Shown here piece after piece: positions 12,021-24,500 of a DNA stretch of 64,000 nt (the first letter of the stretch is position 1; every line of letters begins with the position of its first letter). The notes under the pieces were generated by a model. It saw nothing but the letters and a program-made list of their open reading frames with translations, was not told where the DNA came from and searched no databases. Made by a program: the position numbers and the translations under genes. Source of the stretch: Zychaea mexicana (lineage: Eukaryota; Mucoromycota; Mucoromycetes; Mucorales; Lichtheimiaceae); the NCBI RefSeq assembly GCF_025766255.1, contig NW_026516723.1:186001-250000 (forward strand), written 5' to 3'.

Positions 12021-12865
12021 TAATACTGTACATACACAACAGCATACACATAAAGTTGTATATATTATCCCCTATGTAATATTTAAATGATGACGATCTC
12101 TGCCACATCTATAACCATCAATACCGATAGTCACAACATATTAAGTGCATATTGTGTCTTGATACATACTACATATATATTTTAGAGCAAATATACACAG
12201 CCGATATTATTGTCACCAACCTGTAATTCCATGTAGTAAGATCTGGTAGGGTCATTAAACGAAATAGAAAGTTTGTACCTGAGGTGGTGTTGATATCAGG
12301 GAGCTGTTTCGATTTAGGCGAGTCTGACAAGCAGATGATATGTAATTAGCAGGTTTTCAAACTTTGTACTACCTCACGCAGAGAAGAGAAGGTTGGAGAA
12401 CAAAGCTCTGAAATGCTGAGCTGCTGCGCATAAGCATGATGTAGCACTTGATGAATTATTAGGTACATATAATAAATTGCCGAGAACCTGTAATCCTCGA
12501 TATAAACCCAATTGGATCTTTCCTTTCCTATAAGCATCTATCTGACCAGACAATGTGACGATCAGTATGATGGGATAACGGATGGTAGATAACAAGACCG
12601 CAACAGCGGCCCTATGATCATAGATGCAGCAGCAGCAGCAGTAAGAGTTATCCGCTGCCACCCACTCCGTTGTCGTCATGCAAGGTCGGACATTACCCGA
12701 GATAAAATTTCCAGCGCAACACAAATGCAACTTCGAAACGACTCAAAACGACGCGAAAGTTATTATCACACGAGAAAAAAAAGACAACCTGTCGTTGTCG
12801 TCGTCGATAGAGCAAAGAACCAAAAAAAGATAAAGCTGTGCTGTCCCCCACACTGTGTGTGAGAA
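12021..12865. other. Intergenic region upstream of the TGFBRAP1/Vps3-type gene
   Basis: About 845 bases with no gene I can support. A short GCA repeat lies near 12627-12640. Purine-rich sequence and a CA-rich stretch lie just before the ATG at 12866. The reverse-strand open frame over 12766-13212 is the shadow of the serine/proline-rich N-terminus of the next gene. Confidence 0.4.
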
Positions 12866-15800
12866 ATGCCCTTCACACCATACACATTACAAACCATTCT
12901 TCCTTCGGCCAGCAACAGTGTCGCTACAACCACTACTGACGACCAACAACAGCCATCGCCACCAACGAGTGCAAGTGGAAGTCCAGCACAATCTACGTCA
13001 CCGGGCTCCTTCTTTTCACGACGTTTACCGAATTCTCCTCCAACCTCGGATGTATCAAAGTCATTACCGTCGAGTCCACCATCACGTCTGAACAACTTAT
13101 TAACAGGTGGTGGCAGTAGCCAAACATCGCTCGCGAATGCAGCACCATTCACTATTGATGCCGCCGAAGCTTGGGGTAAGATCAAAAGAGGACAAGGAAA
13201 AAGCACGACCATTTTGGCAGACCCTTTCGAGACATATATTATTGCTATTACCTCCTTAATTGACGTTCTTCATTGTTGGCATTATAGATACCAATCTTTA
13301 TTTGGGCACTTCGGACGGTCAAATTCTGCACTTTATGCTAGAAGAGCACGGCAAGGCTGAAGAAGTAAGGAAAAGGGGAAGTGGGGATCACAGCCATCGA
13401 CCGGGGAGTCGAAGGGCAGCCAGCTGTACTATTGCGAGGGAGACTATCCGAGCTTGTGTGTGTGCGTTGCTCATATCGTGATACTGGTTTCTTATCAATT
13501 CCACAAAAAAGGTACCGTATGCATCACGTCTCGAGAACAAAATCAATCTTGGATTTGGCCGAAAACCAGTCGAGCGTATTCTTGTATTACCTCAAGTCTC
13601 CAAGGCAGCTGTGCTTTGCGGTAAAAAGAGAGATGATTGAATGAGATAGGATGCATGTCGGATAGACAAGAACACTAATGATTACTATCGTGTATTAGAT
13701 TCAACATTGAGTTTCTATTCGCTACCTTTTTTTGATCCTATACCAGTGGCATTGGTCCCTCAAATCAAAGGAGTTGCATGCTTTGCCCACGATGTTGCAG
13801 AAGAAGGTCGGATAGGAGAGGATGGAACGATTGAATTGTGCATTGTCAAACGAAGAGTGCTCCAAATTTTGAAAATCGGCGAACTGGTTCAAATGAAGAA
13901 GGTGATTATCTATCATATAATGCACAAAGCTGGAGGAGAACAACTAGACTAGTAAACGTGGATCCGAAAAAAAGGGAATAGCTAATGTAAGGGGTGACGG
14001 GTGTACTTGATGATTTCTAGGAACTGCCATTACCCGATGGAGCAATCACGATAGCACGACATAGTCGCAACTTATGCCTGGCCGACTTTAACAACTACAA
14101 ACTGATCAATCTACAATTGCCAAATCCAACACCACTTATTCCAACACCTAAGGTCGCCGTAACATCGTCTTCTCCAACTACATCCATGCTCGGTACTGCT
14201 CCACAGACTGTACCGCGTCCTGTTCTCACAGTCATCAAAGCTGATGAGTTTCTGGTGGTTAGCGGGAATGTTTCTGCCAACAACCATACAACGATTGGTA
14301 TTTTTGCAGACTCGCACGGCTCTCCTATTCGCGGTACTCTGCAATGGTCCAGCTATCCCAAAGCATTATGCGTTGAATTCCCGTATATCGCAGCACTTTT
14401 ACGAAACCATACCATCGAAATCCACAATATTCTCGATCAAAAACTTCTCCAAATTATCCAACTCGACCCATCATTTGAGCCTCGTGGCATGTCGTTCGGT
14501 CATGGTATCAAGGTTTGGATGGAAGGTATGGCAGACAGGCTCTCAAGGCGACCGTGGCTGTCATCGTCGACTAGCACCACCAACAACAATAATAGTGAGG
14601 ATGACGAGTTACAGCTCCAATTACGGCGGCAAGTTGCTCGGTTTTCTACTCTGCCTGCTCGAATTCTTGTATACGGTCGTGACAGTGTAAAGGCGCAGAT
14701 CGTTACTCCTCTGGTGGTTCAAGTCGACGCGTTACTGGATACGAAGAACTTTGAAGAAGCGTTGGATATGGCCGATCAAGCACGTAACACGCTGTCGACA
14801 GAGAACAATACCCATGTAGAACGCATGGTAACTATTCATATGTGACCTCCTTTCCTTTATACTACATCTGACCCATATAAACCACTAACATTATATATGC
14901 TTTTCTTGTTGTTAAGCAATCAGAACTAGATTTTATTTACCAAAAGGCTGGTTTGCTTCTGCTGCAAGAAACTCTGTTCGAAGATGCTTTTGCATTACTA
15001 TCAAAAGGAAATCTGGATCCACGGGTGGTGATATATCTATTTGGCGATCTCTCTCAGTCTTCCTGGATCAGTGAAACACCTAATGTATCATTATTCGATG
15101 GTATTCGTAGTTTACTGGAAAGTATAGGAAATATTGAAGGTGTTGTAGCACAAACTATGGAGAAAAACTACTCGCCACACTTGGAAGAAGAAGATGACAA
15201 GCGGTCAAGTCCTACCATGGAAATGCGGCGCGTCTTGTTAAAGAACGCAAGAGAAGCATTGGAGAGATACCTCACAGTAGAACGCGGAAAGCACAGGAAT
15301 TTGATTGGAAAAGGAAACGCAGTATGCAAAGTAAGTTACTCGTGTATACTGGTTAAAGACTAGCATCTTATCGATTAGTAGCGGTCAGTCGAAGCTAACT
15401 CTATCCCTTTGTTAGGCTATAGACACAGCATTATTGAAACTCTACGTGGGCGCTAGCAACGATGAATCCATATATACCCTTCTTCAGCGACCAAATGATT
15501 GTTGTCTTGAAGATTGTGCCAATGCACTTGTCCGCTCGAAGGTAAAGCTCAATCTTAAAGAACGAATACTGTACAAATGTATGCACCCAAGCTTCATCTC
15601 CAATGGCTTATTTAGAATGGTATATCTTCGTTTCTCATAGAGGTACTACGCTCTATCTGTACTATACCAATCGAAACAATTGTATGAAAAAGTGCTGGAA
15701 ACATGGACGAAGATATATTCGGGCGAGTCACCAGACGCACGATTTACCGACGGTCTGAGTCAAATCAAACGATTGCTTTTACGCGACATTAACGATAATA

Positions 15801-17468
15801 TCCAGCTTCCCCTGGAGACGATTGTTAAATATACCTGGTGGCTAATGGATAATGCACCTAATGACGGTGTCGAAATATTCATACGATCACCACGTGCCAC
15901 CGAGATGGATACCGACGAAGTTTTGGAAAAACTAGAGCGCTATGGCAATGAGCCCGTCCGGACATATCTTGAATACCTCGTTTTGACGCGCGAAAGTGAC
16001 CGTGCAGAGCATCATACACGGCTGGCATGTAGTTATGTTCGTGATGTGAAACGTGAAATTCAAAGTGCACAAGCCGGAGAAATACAAATTTTGAGTATGC
16101 GTGTGGTCTAATGTGGCATGCGCTTATGTTTGCTTGACGGCGCAATTTTGGTTAATGCTTTTTTTACATAGTTGATAAATTCAAGCAATCAGTCAATCCC
16201 ATGGAAATAGGCGGGCATGATCAGACTTTTGTCGCTTATTTAGGGCGTCATCAACAAACGGAACTGGTTCGCAGACGCTTGCTCCTGATACGACTGTTGC
16301 AACAATCATCACAGTATGATCCACCGACACTTTTTCAAGCTATCTCAGAGGCTGGGCCTTTGAACATCGAAAGGGTTATCATTTATGGGAGGGTAACTAG
16401 TATATCGCTTCAATGTTGTCGGGATAGAAAAAAAGGTTTCGATAGTAACTAAAATAGGTGCTTATCTAGATGAAAGAGCATGAAGAAGCATTGCGTATTT
16501 TGATACACGAGCTTGAAGACTTTGTTGGTGCGGAAACATATTGCGTAACCAATGGACAGAGCACAGGCGCCGTCCCGGACATTGCACCAGTGCACACGAC
16601 GATGATCACACCAGCAAGAACATCTTCTTTGAACCGCTTTGAAAAGACAGCATCATCAAAAAAGAAGAAAAAAGCAGGCAAAGAAGCTACGCCATTAACG
16701 CAAGAAGAGTCTGCTCAGCAACTAAACGAACGTCGGCAGTTATTCTCCATGTTGTTAAAGACATACTTGGCGATCAAGGAGAGGTATGCAAGGACATATG
16801 CTTATATCGCATTTCTCACACGCATACTCACAAACATGATGCATTTCAGGCAGTTGATGTTGATACGAACAATGCATTTGCTGACAACACAGGGATATTA
16901 TTTGGACATATTAGAGGTATGCGGTGTTATTGGTAGCAAAAGGAAATTACACGTTTCAAATATGATATGTGTGTGGGAATGCTGAATGTTTTTTGTGTGT
17001 ATGTATAGGTACTGCAATTAATTCCTGACGATTGGCCAATTCAAACCCTACAAGACTTCTTAGTGCATTCGCTGCGCCGTTCTCTGCATGACATACGCGA
17101 AGGGGAAGTTGTGGTCGGCTTAAGTCGAGGAGAAAACTTGATGGTGAGAATAATATTATGATTGGAAAGGGAGAGAAAAGGATGTCTGGTCGGTGGAGAA
17201 CAAACAAAAGAAATGACAAGTAGTTTACTCACGTGAGTAAACCAATCAGATTGGTAGCCAGCTGATCGACATGTACAAAGATATTGGACCTGTATATGTT
17301 GATCCAAGATCTGAGTGTCACCGATGTCATCGATATTTAGGAAATAGTATCGTAGTTCGAGGTCACAGGAATGGGCACTTACTACACCTACAATGTGCCA
17401 AAGCATCGGGTCTAATAACACCGGGTGATGCTGATCAGGCTACTCCCGCTACCACTAGATCACTATAA
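12866..17468 (+). CDS. VPS3: TGFBRAP1/Vps3-type CORVET subunit (CNH, clathrin-repeat and zinc-finger protein; 13 exons, ~1151 aa)
   Basis: Endosomal tethering-complex protein expected to act with class C Vps proteins and a Rab5-type GTPase. Exons: 12866-13175, 13288-13364, 13512-13620, 13699-13901, 14021-14827, 14917-15330, 15416-15541, 15641-16094, 16172-16392, 16470-16783, 16850-16916, 17009-17143, 17250-17468 (1152 codons in total). The N-terminal citron-homology beta-propeller includes AWDTNLYLGTSDGQILHF and IVKRRVLQILKIGE. The central alpha-solenoid includes RYYALSVLYQSKQLYEKV and HEEALRILIHELEDF. The C-terminus has the Vps39-type cysteine motif CHRCHRYLG with HLQC (about 1102-1130). The match is closer to human TGFBRAP1 than to Vps39, for example in LQLIPDDWPIQTLQDFL and LSRGENLM. 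About 80 Ser/Pro/Thr-rich residues interrupt the first blade near residues 14-95. Assigning it as the yeast Vps3 orthologue is inference. Confidence 0.9.
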
Positions 17469-20400
17469 TAGTAATAATAACTACACTAATACTCTTTTTT
17501 TTTCTGCGAGAAAAGGAAAAGTTTGGGGGCAGCGGTCTAATTACCTGGGTGGAGTAGGTGGTTTTGTTTGTTAATTTTCACGGGGGACCAACCAGCCAAC
17601 CAACGGTAGACACTCTCGGCTGAGATTTAAGGAAAAGGTTAAACGGTGCCTATGACAACCACTGATGCCTGCAGCATTGGTAGTAGTACAAAAAGGGGAG
17701 GCGCGTTGATTTGTTATATAAAGCCTGTCGAAATTTTTTTTCATTTATTTCCTTCCCTTTTTCTCGCTCTCGTTTCCTGCGTGTGTCCCTTCTTGGGCAC
17801 CCATCTTCTTGGGACCTTGTTGGATCCGTCGCCCGGGGGGCTCGACTAATCGTCTGCCACAATTAGTGCCGGCTGGGTAAGCTCTTAAACTATCTCTTCT
17901 GTTGCTGCTGTACACTGCTAGTCTCTCGTCATAAGAAAGGAGCATCCACAACATGACAGTATGCTCATTATCTACAAACATGTAACTCCAGGCCCCCGCG
18001 CGCCCCTCCCCCTCCTTCGTTTGCCTCCTCTTCCTGCTCCTGTGGGCTCATGGGCACAGCAGTTCCAGTAGTAAATGGGCGCTGTGGCCCGCGTCTAGGC
18101 TTTCAAGAATTCCGGTCCTCTTCCTACAAATCCAATAAATTGTCGCCTGTGATATTTTTTTTTCTATAATATCGGCTTCGCTGCCACCTTAAAAGAAGTT
18201 TTATCCTTGTGTGCTGAGTGAAAGATTGGTGTAAAAGAAAGACTGCGCCATAAGATAGTTTTAAATCTACCGCCTTTACACAACACGTCTGTTACACCAT
18301 GGAATTTACAAAAAATGATCGCCTGCAGGAACTTTAACTAACTTAACAAATGGTCCCAAACTTTAGGCTAGTGTGTATTACACAACAACAACGCGCACCA
18401 CGCGTATTATACACACACACACACACATCACATCACTTAGCGATTAGTACACAGAGGAAGGCTTTTCTCGTTTCTACATGAGAGCTCCCCTGTTTATAAA
18501 CAAAGAGTATGGATACAACGGCCATTTCGGGCATTTTAGGAAATAAGTTACAACATTCTGCTCTTCTGTTTTGTTGCACAACGCGGCGGCGTCTCTCCAA
18601 CTTCCTAATCGTCTGTACGGCTCCGGCGCATCAATTTGTTAAAAGATCAATCGAAGTTTTCTCTATATACACGCACGGGACCTCAACTGCTCAGCTTTAA
18701 AATGTGCTGGCATCCTTTTCAAGATAGGAGTGCAAAGATTGTATATTTACTAAAAGAAGAGAGTGCGCTACCATAGCGGTCTGTATTTGAAACGCGTATA
18801 TACAATACTTTGTACGTGTATGGTGGCGATAGTGGAGAAGGAGCATATTGAAACTGCCATAAAGGGAAAATCAATTCTATTAAAAATGCTCTGCTTTGTT
18901 TGCGCATTTTCTACATAAAATAAAATAGCTTACTAACGTAATAGCATATGTTCCCCATTAGGTAGCTAATAATCGTACTTCTATGGTTATGGTGTGAGAT
19001 GAAAGGATGAGATGGTACGAAAATAGTGTAGGAAATTGAGACACGCATAAAATTCTGCTTGCACCCTGTAATCAGTATCAATTGCTATTGGATTGATTAT
19101 GCTTGGTCAAAATATCAAAATCTTGGTCGATCAGACAAAGGAAAAAAACGCGCCTCAATTGACGCATTTTAAAAGTGTATAGAAAAGGTGCTTATTAATA
19201 TCATATACAGATATCAAAGTATGAAAGTTGGGAGCCGGGGAACTGCGGGACTATCTAATAAGAACAGATGTCGGCTATTTGCCAAAATAATAGTTAGCAT
19301 TAGAGCATGATGTAGTCAAAACTGAGTTTCTTTTTGCGATCGGGGCACTCTACTGCATACAAAAAGGAAGTTTGCGGGAACACGGAGTGATAGTGAGTTT
19401 GCGGAGGATGTTCAAGTTTTTCCGACTTAACATCGATCTATATTCGTACCATTCGCCGACAAAGAGCCTCTTTTTTAAGAAAACAAATAATAAGGTAAAA
19501 CCGCTTCTGCCTACATCTAATGGTATGTTGTGCTGACATTCGTGTTAGAGAGGTTATGGAACTACATGCTTGCATACATAGCATATACGTAGATACATAT
19601 AGAAAAAGCTAATTTTTCAAAAAACATTTACCCTTAACACTGCGTGGTACTCATTTATCAAGGATATGTATCATATACCAAAAAAGAGGCGCAAAAGAAA
19701 GTTTGAAGACAATATAAGAGTCGACTTAAACGAGTATTGGTCTTATCAATGATATTTAAAGAAAGAGACGTCAAAATCAGCATATAGACTTTTCAAAAAG
19801 CTACATATGAGAGATCTTGGTAGAACACGGGAACGGCTTGGAAACATTTTAGAAGGCAGGAGAGAGCCATCCATTGCCGGGCTTGCTGTCACCAGTAGAT
19901 GTATGGCTAGGTAAATCACAAGTATAAAGGAGCACTTGTGGAGCAATGTCTACTCTAATCAGCAATCTTACATTGTATAATTGTATCTTTTGGGCTTTAT
20001 GGAACCTTTCATAAAGTGTTATTGAGTGTCAGCTAGAGTATCCATATGATATGCAACACGTTTGAGGACCATTTCAGGTACCTGCAAGACGCTGAAGATG
20101 CATCAACAGGAGAGATTTGAGATGAGATAATAATAATCTAGTTTTTCGAGGCTATCCGCTTTGCTGTCCTACAATGAAGAGAAGAGAAAACAAGCTGCTT
20201 GTTTTAGCTCATCTCCTGCTTGTCTGAAAGCCATTAAAAAAACCTGTAGATTTTCAACCATAATACATTAAAATACTTGTTGTTCATTTTGGTCTCATGA
20301 CTAGAGCTATTGCACATGCTACTTAGGTTTAAAACTTGAAATAAGGCGTGCTGTCAATTGCATTTAAAACTACTCAAATAAAATCGCAAAGACCGTAAAC

Positions 20401-21537
20401 AAACACCATATACACTGACAGAGAACGACCACCATCATCATGATTATACCATTTGTTGCAATATGCACACAGTAATATTCACTTTACCGTAAGGAATATA
20501 AAACGGACGTGACATATTTATTGCCGCTTAAATAAGGCTCTTGGTGTTGCAAAAAACAGAAAGTGTTTGAGGAGTATAGTATCAATGTGCAGCTGGCTGT
20601 GCAACACGATATTTTGCCATTGCTATCGTTTTTGTTGTCTCCAGTGATCAATATGGTCTTAAATAAAAGCAATACGTATAGGGCTTTAAAAGCGTGGCCA
20701 CAAATCAAGCTGCAAAGCATACTCTAAGTAGGAGAACTTGAAAGGCTCCTACCTATATGAGTTGTGATACGTGATGGCGCCGATAGTCTTTTTGTATTGT
20801 GCTGTATGTACTACAACTAGGTATCATTTACAAGAATTAGTAGCAGTTCAACTCAAGTTGATAGCTGGTAACACTGCATGCATGTGGAACCTAAAAATAC
20901 GTATCAAGTTTATGAGAGAAAGAACAACTTGAGTAAGTCAAACTTCAAGCTCTTTTTCATATGAATAACGAACCGAACCGAGATACACGGGAAAAAGGAT
21001 TCCAAGGACAATTTGAAAATAGTGTTTTGGTCCGTGGATTTGATCTTAAACCCTCGATATCATGAGCAGAAAGGCAACATCAAGAGTAAGGAGCGCTCAA
21101 ACAACCAACTTTACTGTATGCACATTATCAGCGCACTCATGGGTTGTTGTGGTACCTTGCAGTAGTTGGTAGTGTCAATAACTAACACACTTCTGCGTAA
21201 CAGCAACTTGTTGTTTTTCTTTTCTAGGGATTCCCCTGGATTTCTGGTTGTGCGAAGAATAACATTGCATCAAGAGCTTGGAGGATTGTCGCTTTGCAGT
21301 TGGATCTACTGTCTGTGTCTCCTTTGCTCTGGCAGCTGCATGGAATCTCCTTAAATCATGCAGGCTTTTTTTCTTTCGGCCTCCTTAGAATTAAGAGCGC
21401 GTGCACACTCTGTCAAGCCCGAGGAAGCACTACGATTGACGCCACCCCACACCTGCCTTTCCTTTCTCTCCTTCTCCACGCTCTTCCGCGTATTAGTCGC
21501 TCACATTTCATAGTTGATAAAAAAAACGACAACGCCC
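17469..21537. other. Four-kilobase stretch without a supportable gene
   Basis: No open frame here has convincing family similarity or can be joined into a gene. A GC-rich patch sits at about 17750-18070 (including a CCCGGGGGG tract near 17832-17840) inside otherwise AT-rich sequence, so it might be part of an untranslated exon or non-coding RNA. A CA repeat occurs near 18410-18426. The last few hundred bases, C/T-rich near 21450-21490, are the likely promoter and leader of the histidine-kinase gene starting at 21538. I found no tRNA, snRNA or transposon ends. Confidence 0.4.
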
Positions 21538-24500
21538 ATGACAGCTTCGCATTCAAGCGATTCAGGTTCCGTGGGACTCACTAATAGCGTGCTGACTGAT
21601 CAACTGGTTGTTTCAGGATACCGCTTTACATCAGCAACGACCCCGAGTTTAGCACATGGAGAAAATTGTGACATTGTCCATGGCTACAGGTAAGCAATCC
21701 TGCTTAAGATATTGAGCGGTCAATGCAAAACGCTAATTATGGTATTGTTACCATGCAGAATCACGAATAGAAGCGCTGTAGTAGCCAAGGTAACGAACCA
21801 GCACTGCAACCACCGATGAACTTTCCGCCGTCGCATGAACAGACTACTTCCGACCACAAAAAGAATAAGTTGCTGATGAGTGCTGTATACTTTGCTAGGC
21901 ATCAACGGATTCTTTGCGCTTTGAACGAGAGTTTTTCATCATGAAAAAACTCTATCAATATAAAGATGGCCCATCATATATCGGTAAGTTGCTAAAGGTC
22001 ATTATCTGTTAATAGTGATGCTAGCAATAGTAAATATACACAGGCCACAGCAGAAGCATTGATGTACAAAATCTGCAGTACGACCACTCGAATATATCAA
22101 CATGCCAAGTGGATTAACGGTAGTCATCTACGCCGACGAGGGCACAAGGTATCTCCAGCAGCAGCAAAACGCCGTCGATGATACATCATCCTCCACTGTC
22201 AGCGGTAGTGAGGACTACTCCAGTACGGGAACATCTTCACCTTGGATAAGACAGCGGTCAAGCAAGCCAGAAGTACGACCTTCCTCTACCCCTGCCGGAC
22301 AGGGATGCTTCGATGAAAGTGGTAGCGAAGGAGGAGGAGCGCCCACCAACAGCAGCAACAACTTGCCGAGCTTTGATCTTTGTACGTTCTTACGATTTGC
22401 CATCAAATGCTGCTCCGCTCTCGATTACATCCACAAACACAACTGCACACATGGAGAAATCTCTCTACAAAGCTTCCAGTGGGATGGCACTGACGAAGGT
22501 CCCGTAAAACTGTGGAGTTTCGGCTCTGGCTCGAAATCCATGGAGCAATATTTATTAACGTCAGAAGGATGGCGCAAGACAAGCAAAAGCAAAAGACTGA
22601 TGAGCATGCTCCAGAGCTTGTTGGTGTACATGAGTCCAGAACAGACCGGCCGCACAACCTATACCCCAGATCACCGATCAGACATATACTCTCTTGGTAT
22701 CGTTTTCTTCATCATCCTTACTTCGCGTAATCCTTTTGATGGCGGTCCGCTGGAAATCCTAAACAGTATCTTGAGTCGCAAAGTCCCTTTGATTCATGAG
22801 CTCCAGCTGAACGTTCCTGAAGTTTTATCTAGAATTATCGAGAAAATGACTAATAAGGTTATATATTGTACTTCTGCCTTTTCTTCTCAGGTTTTTCACT
22901 AACTTCAATATGTATAGGCTCCTGACGATCGATATACTAGCGCCCACGGTATCCGTACTGATCTTCAAGAATGCTTAAAGCGACTCACAGCATCAGAAGA
23001 ATCATCATCTTCTGAAGAGGTAGAGAATTATAATATAGTATAGCGGCTACTATCTCTGATCACGATTTCGGTTCCTCACATCCGATGAATTTCAGTCCAT
23101 ACCTGCATTTCCACTAGCTCAATATGATGTTGCATCCGTTTTTACCCTACCCAAATCAATCTATGGTCGACAAGATATCATTTCCGAAATGACTTTTAAA
23201 ATCGAGCGCTGTGCTGGTTTATATAAACCGATGCGCCTACGCAGTATTAACAGTAATAATCGCACAAAGACATCCAGCACTGGAGTCACGGAGGTCATGC
23301 GGGACGTATTGAGTGATGATGTCTCTGACGAGGCAGCTAGTAATGGCGATGGGACGTTCATATCAACAACTTCCCCTAGTCGGTGCAGCAATAGCGGCGT
23401 GGAAGGAAGCGACGTTTCTAGCATGACAGGCCGTCTGGCTGGTACTTCCAGAATAACCGCCACTGTTGTGGGCGTGTATGGTCCTGGAGGAATAGGAAAA
23501 TCGACTCTGCTATCGGCTGTGCAACCAACGGCCCGCAAAAATGGGTATGTATACAGGCTCACTAAATTAGTAGTAATGTGATGACCCTAATGATTACATT
23601 CGCATTTAGCTATATTGCTACGTCCAAGTTCGATTCAAGGAACAAAGTTCCGTACAGCGCAGTTCTTAAGTCCTTATCACAAATACTTCAGCAGATTTTA
23701 TCAGAATCAGAAGATCAAATCAATGCATTTTACGAGCACATCAAGCTATCGCTTGGGGCTCAGTACTCAAATATTGCAATGATTACGGATTATGTTCCTG
23801 AACTCAAACCTCTGCTTAATCGCAACGATGATGATTCTCAAATCAATCTTACAGAATCAGTGCAAGTGGACGATATTGAAGCTCGTCGGACACAGTTCCA
23901 TAACTTGTATGTGGAATTGATTCGAGCCATTACACGCTGGCGTATGACGACGTTGGTAGGTCAACAGCTCAATAATCTCTTTTCTAGTCGGTCTTCAATC
24001 AGCTCTATACTTACTTTTGACCTACTAGTTTCTGGATGATCTTCATCAAGCAGGTACATTTCTATTGTAATACTAAGATTATTAACTCTATTATATGCTA
24101 CTCGTTGTTAATTCTTTACTGTCGTCCCGACAGATGTACCGTCACTTGAAATCCTTGAGTCACTCATGACATCACGTGTCAAGATATTGATGTTCATGTC
24201 CTACCGTGATGAAGAAGTTACACCCAAGCTAGCCGAGCTTCTTGAAAATAAAATTGCTGACGTCAGCCTCATTGGTGTGAATCCTATCAGTACTGATGCC
24301 CTTATCGACTTTGTATGCGACACACTCCATCGACCACGAGACGTCAAACGAGAGGATGTACTTCCGCTGGTCGAAACAATTTACAAGAAAACACAAGGCA
24401 ACGCATTCTATATCGCACAGCTATTACGAACACTCGAGCGCAAAAGATATATATACTTTGACTGGGAAAATAACGAGTGGAGTTATGACTTGCAGCAAAT

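Noticed and set aside
12766..13212. Reverse-strand 148-codon open frame
   Set aside because: It is antisense to the low-complexity N-terminus of the TGFBRAP1/Vps3-type gene, with no motif of its own.
13381..13644. Forward open frame of 87 codons inside the TGFBRAP1/Vps3-type gene
   Set aside because: Its first part lies in intron 13365-13511 and its second part overlaps exon 3 in the wrong frame. The correct frame of exon 3 gives NLGFGRKPVERILVLPQ, matching the family.
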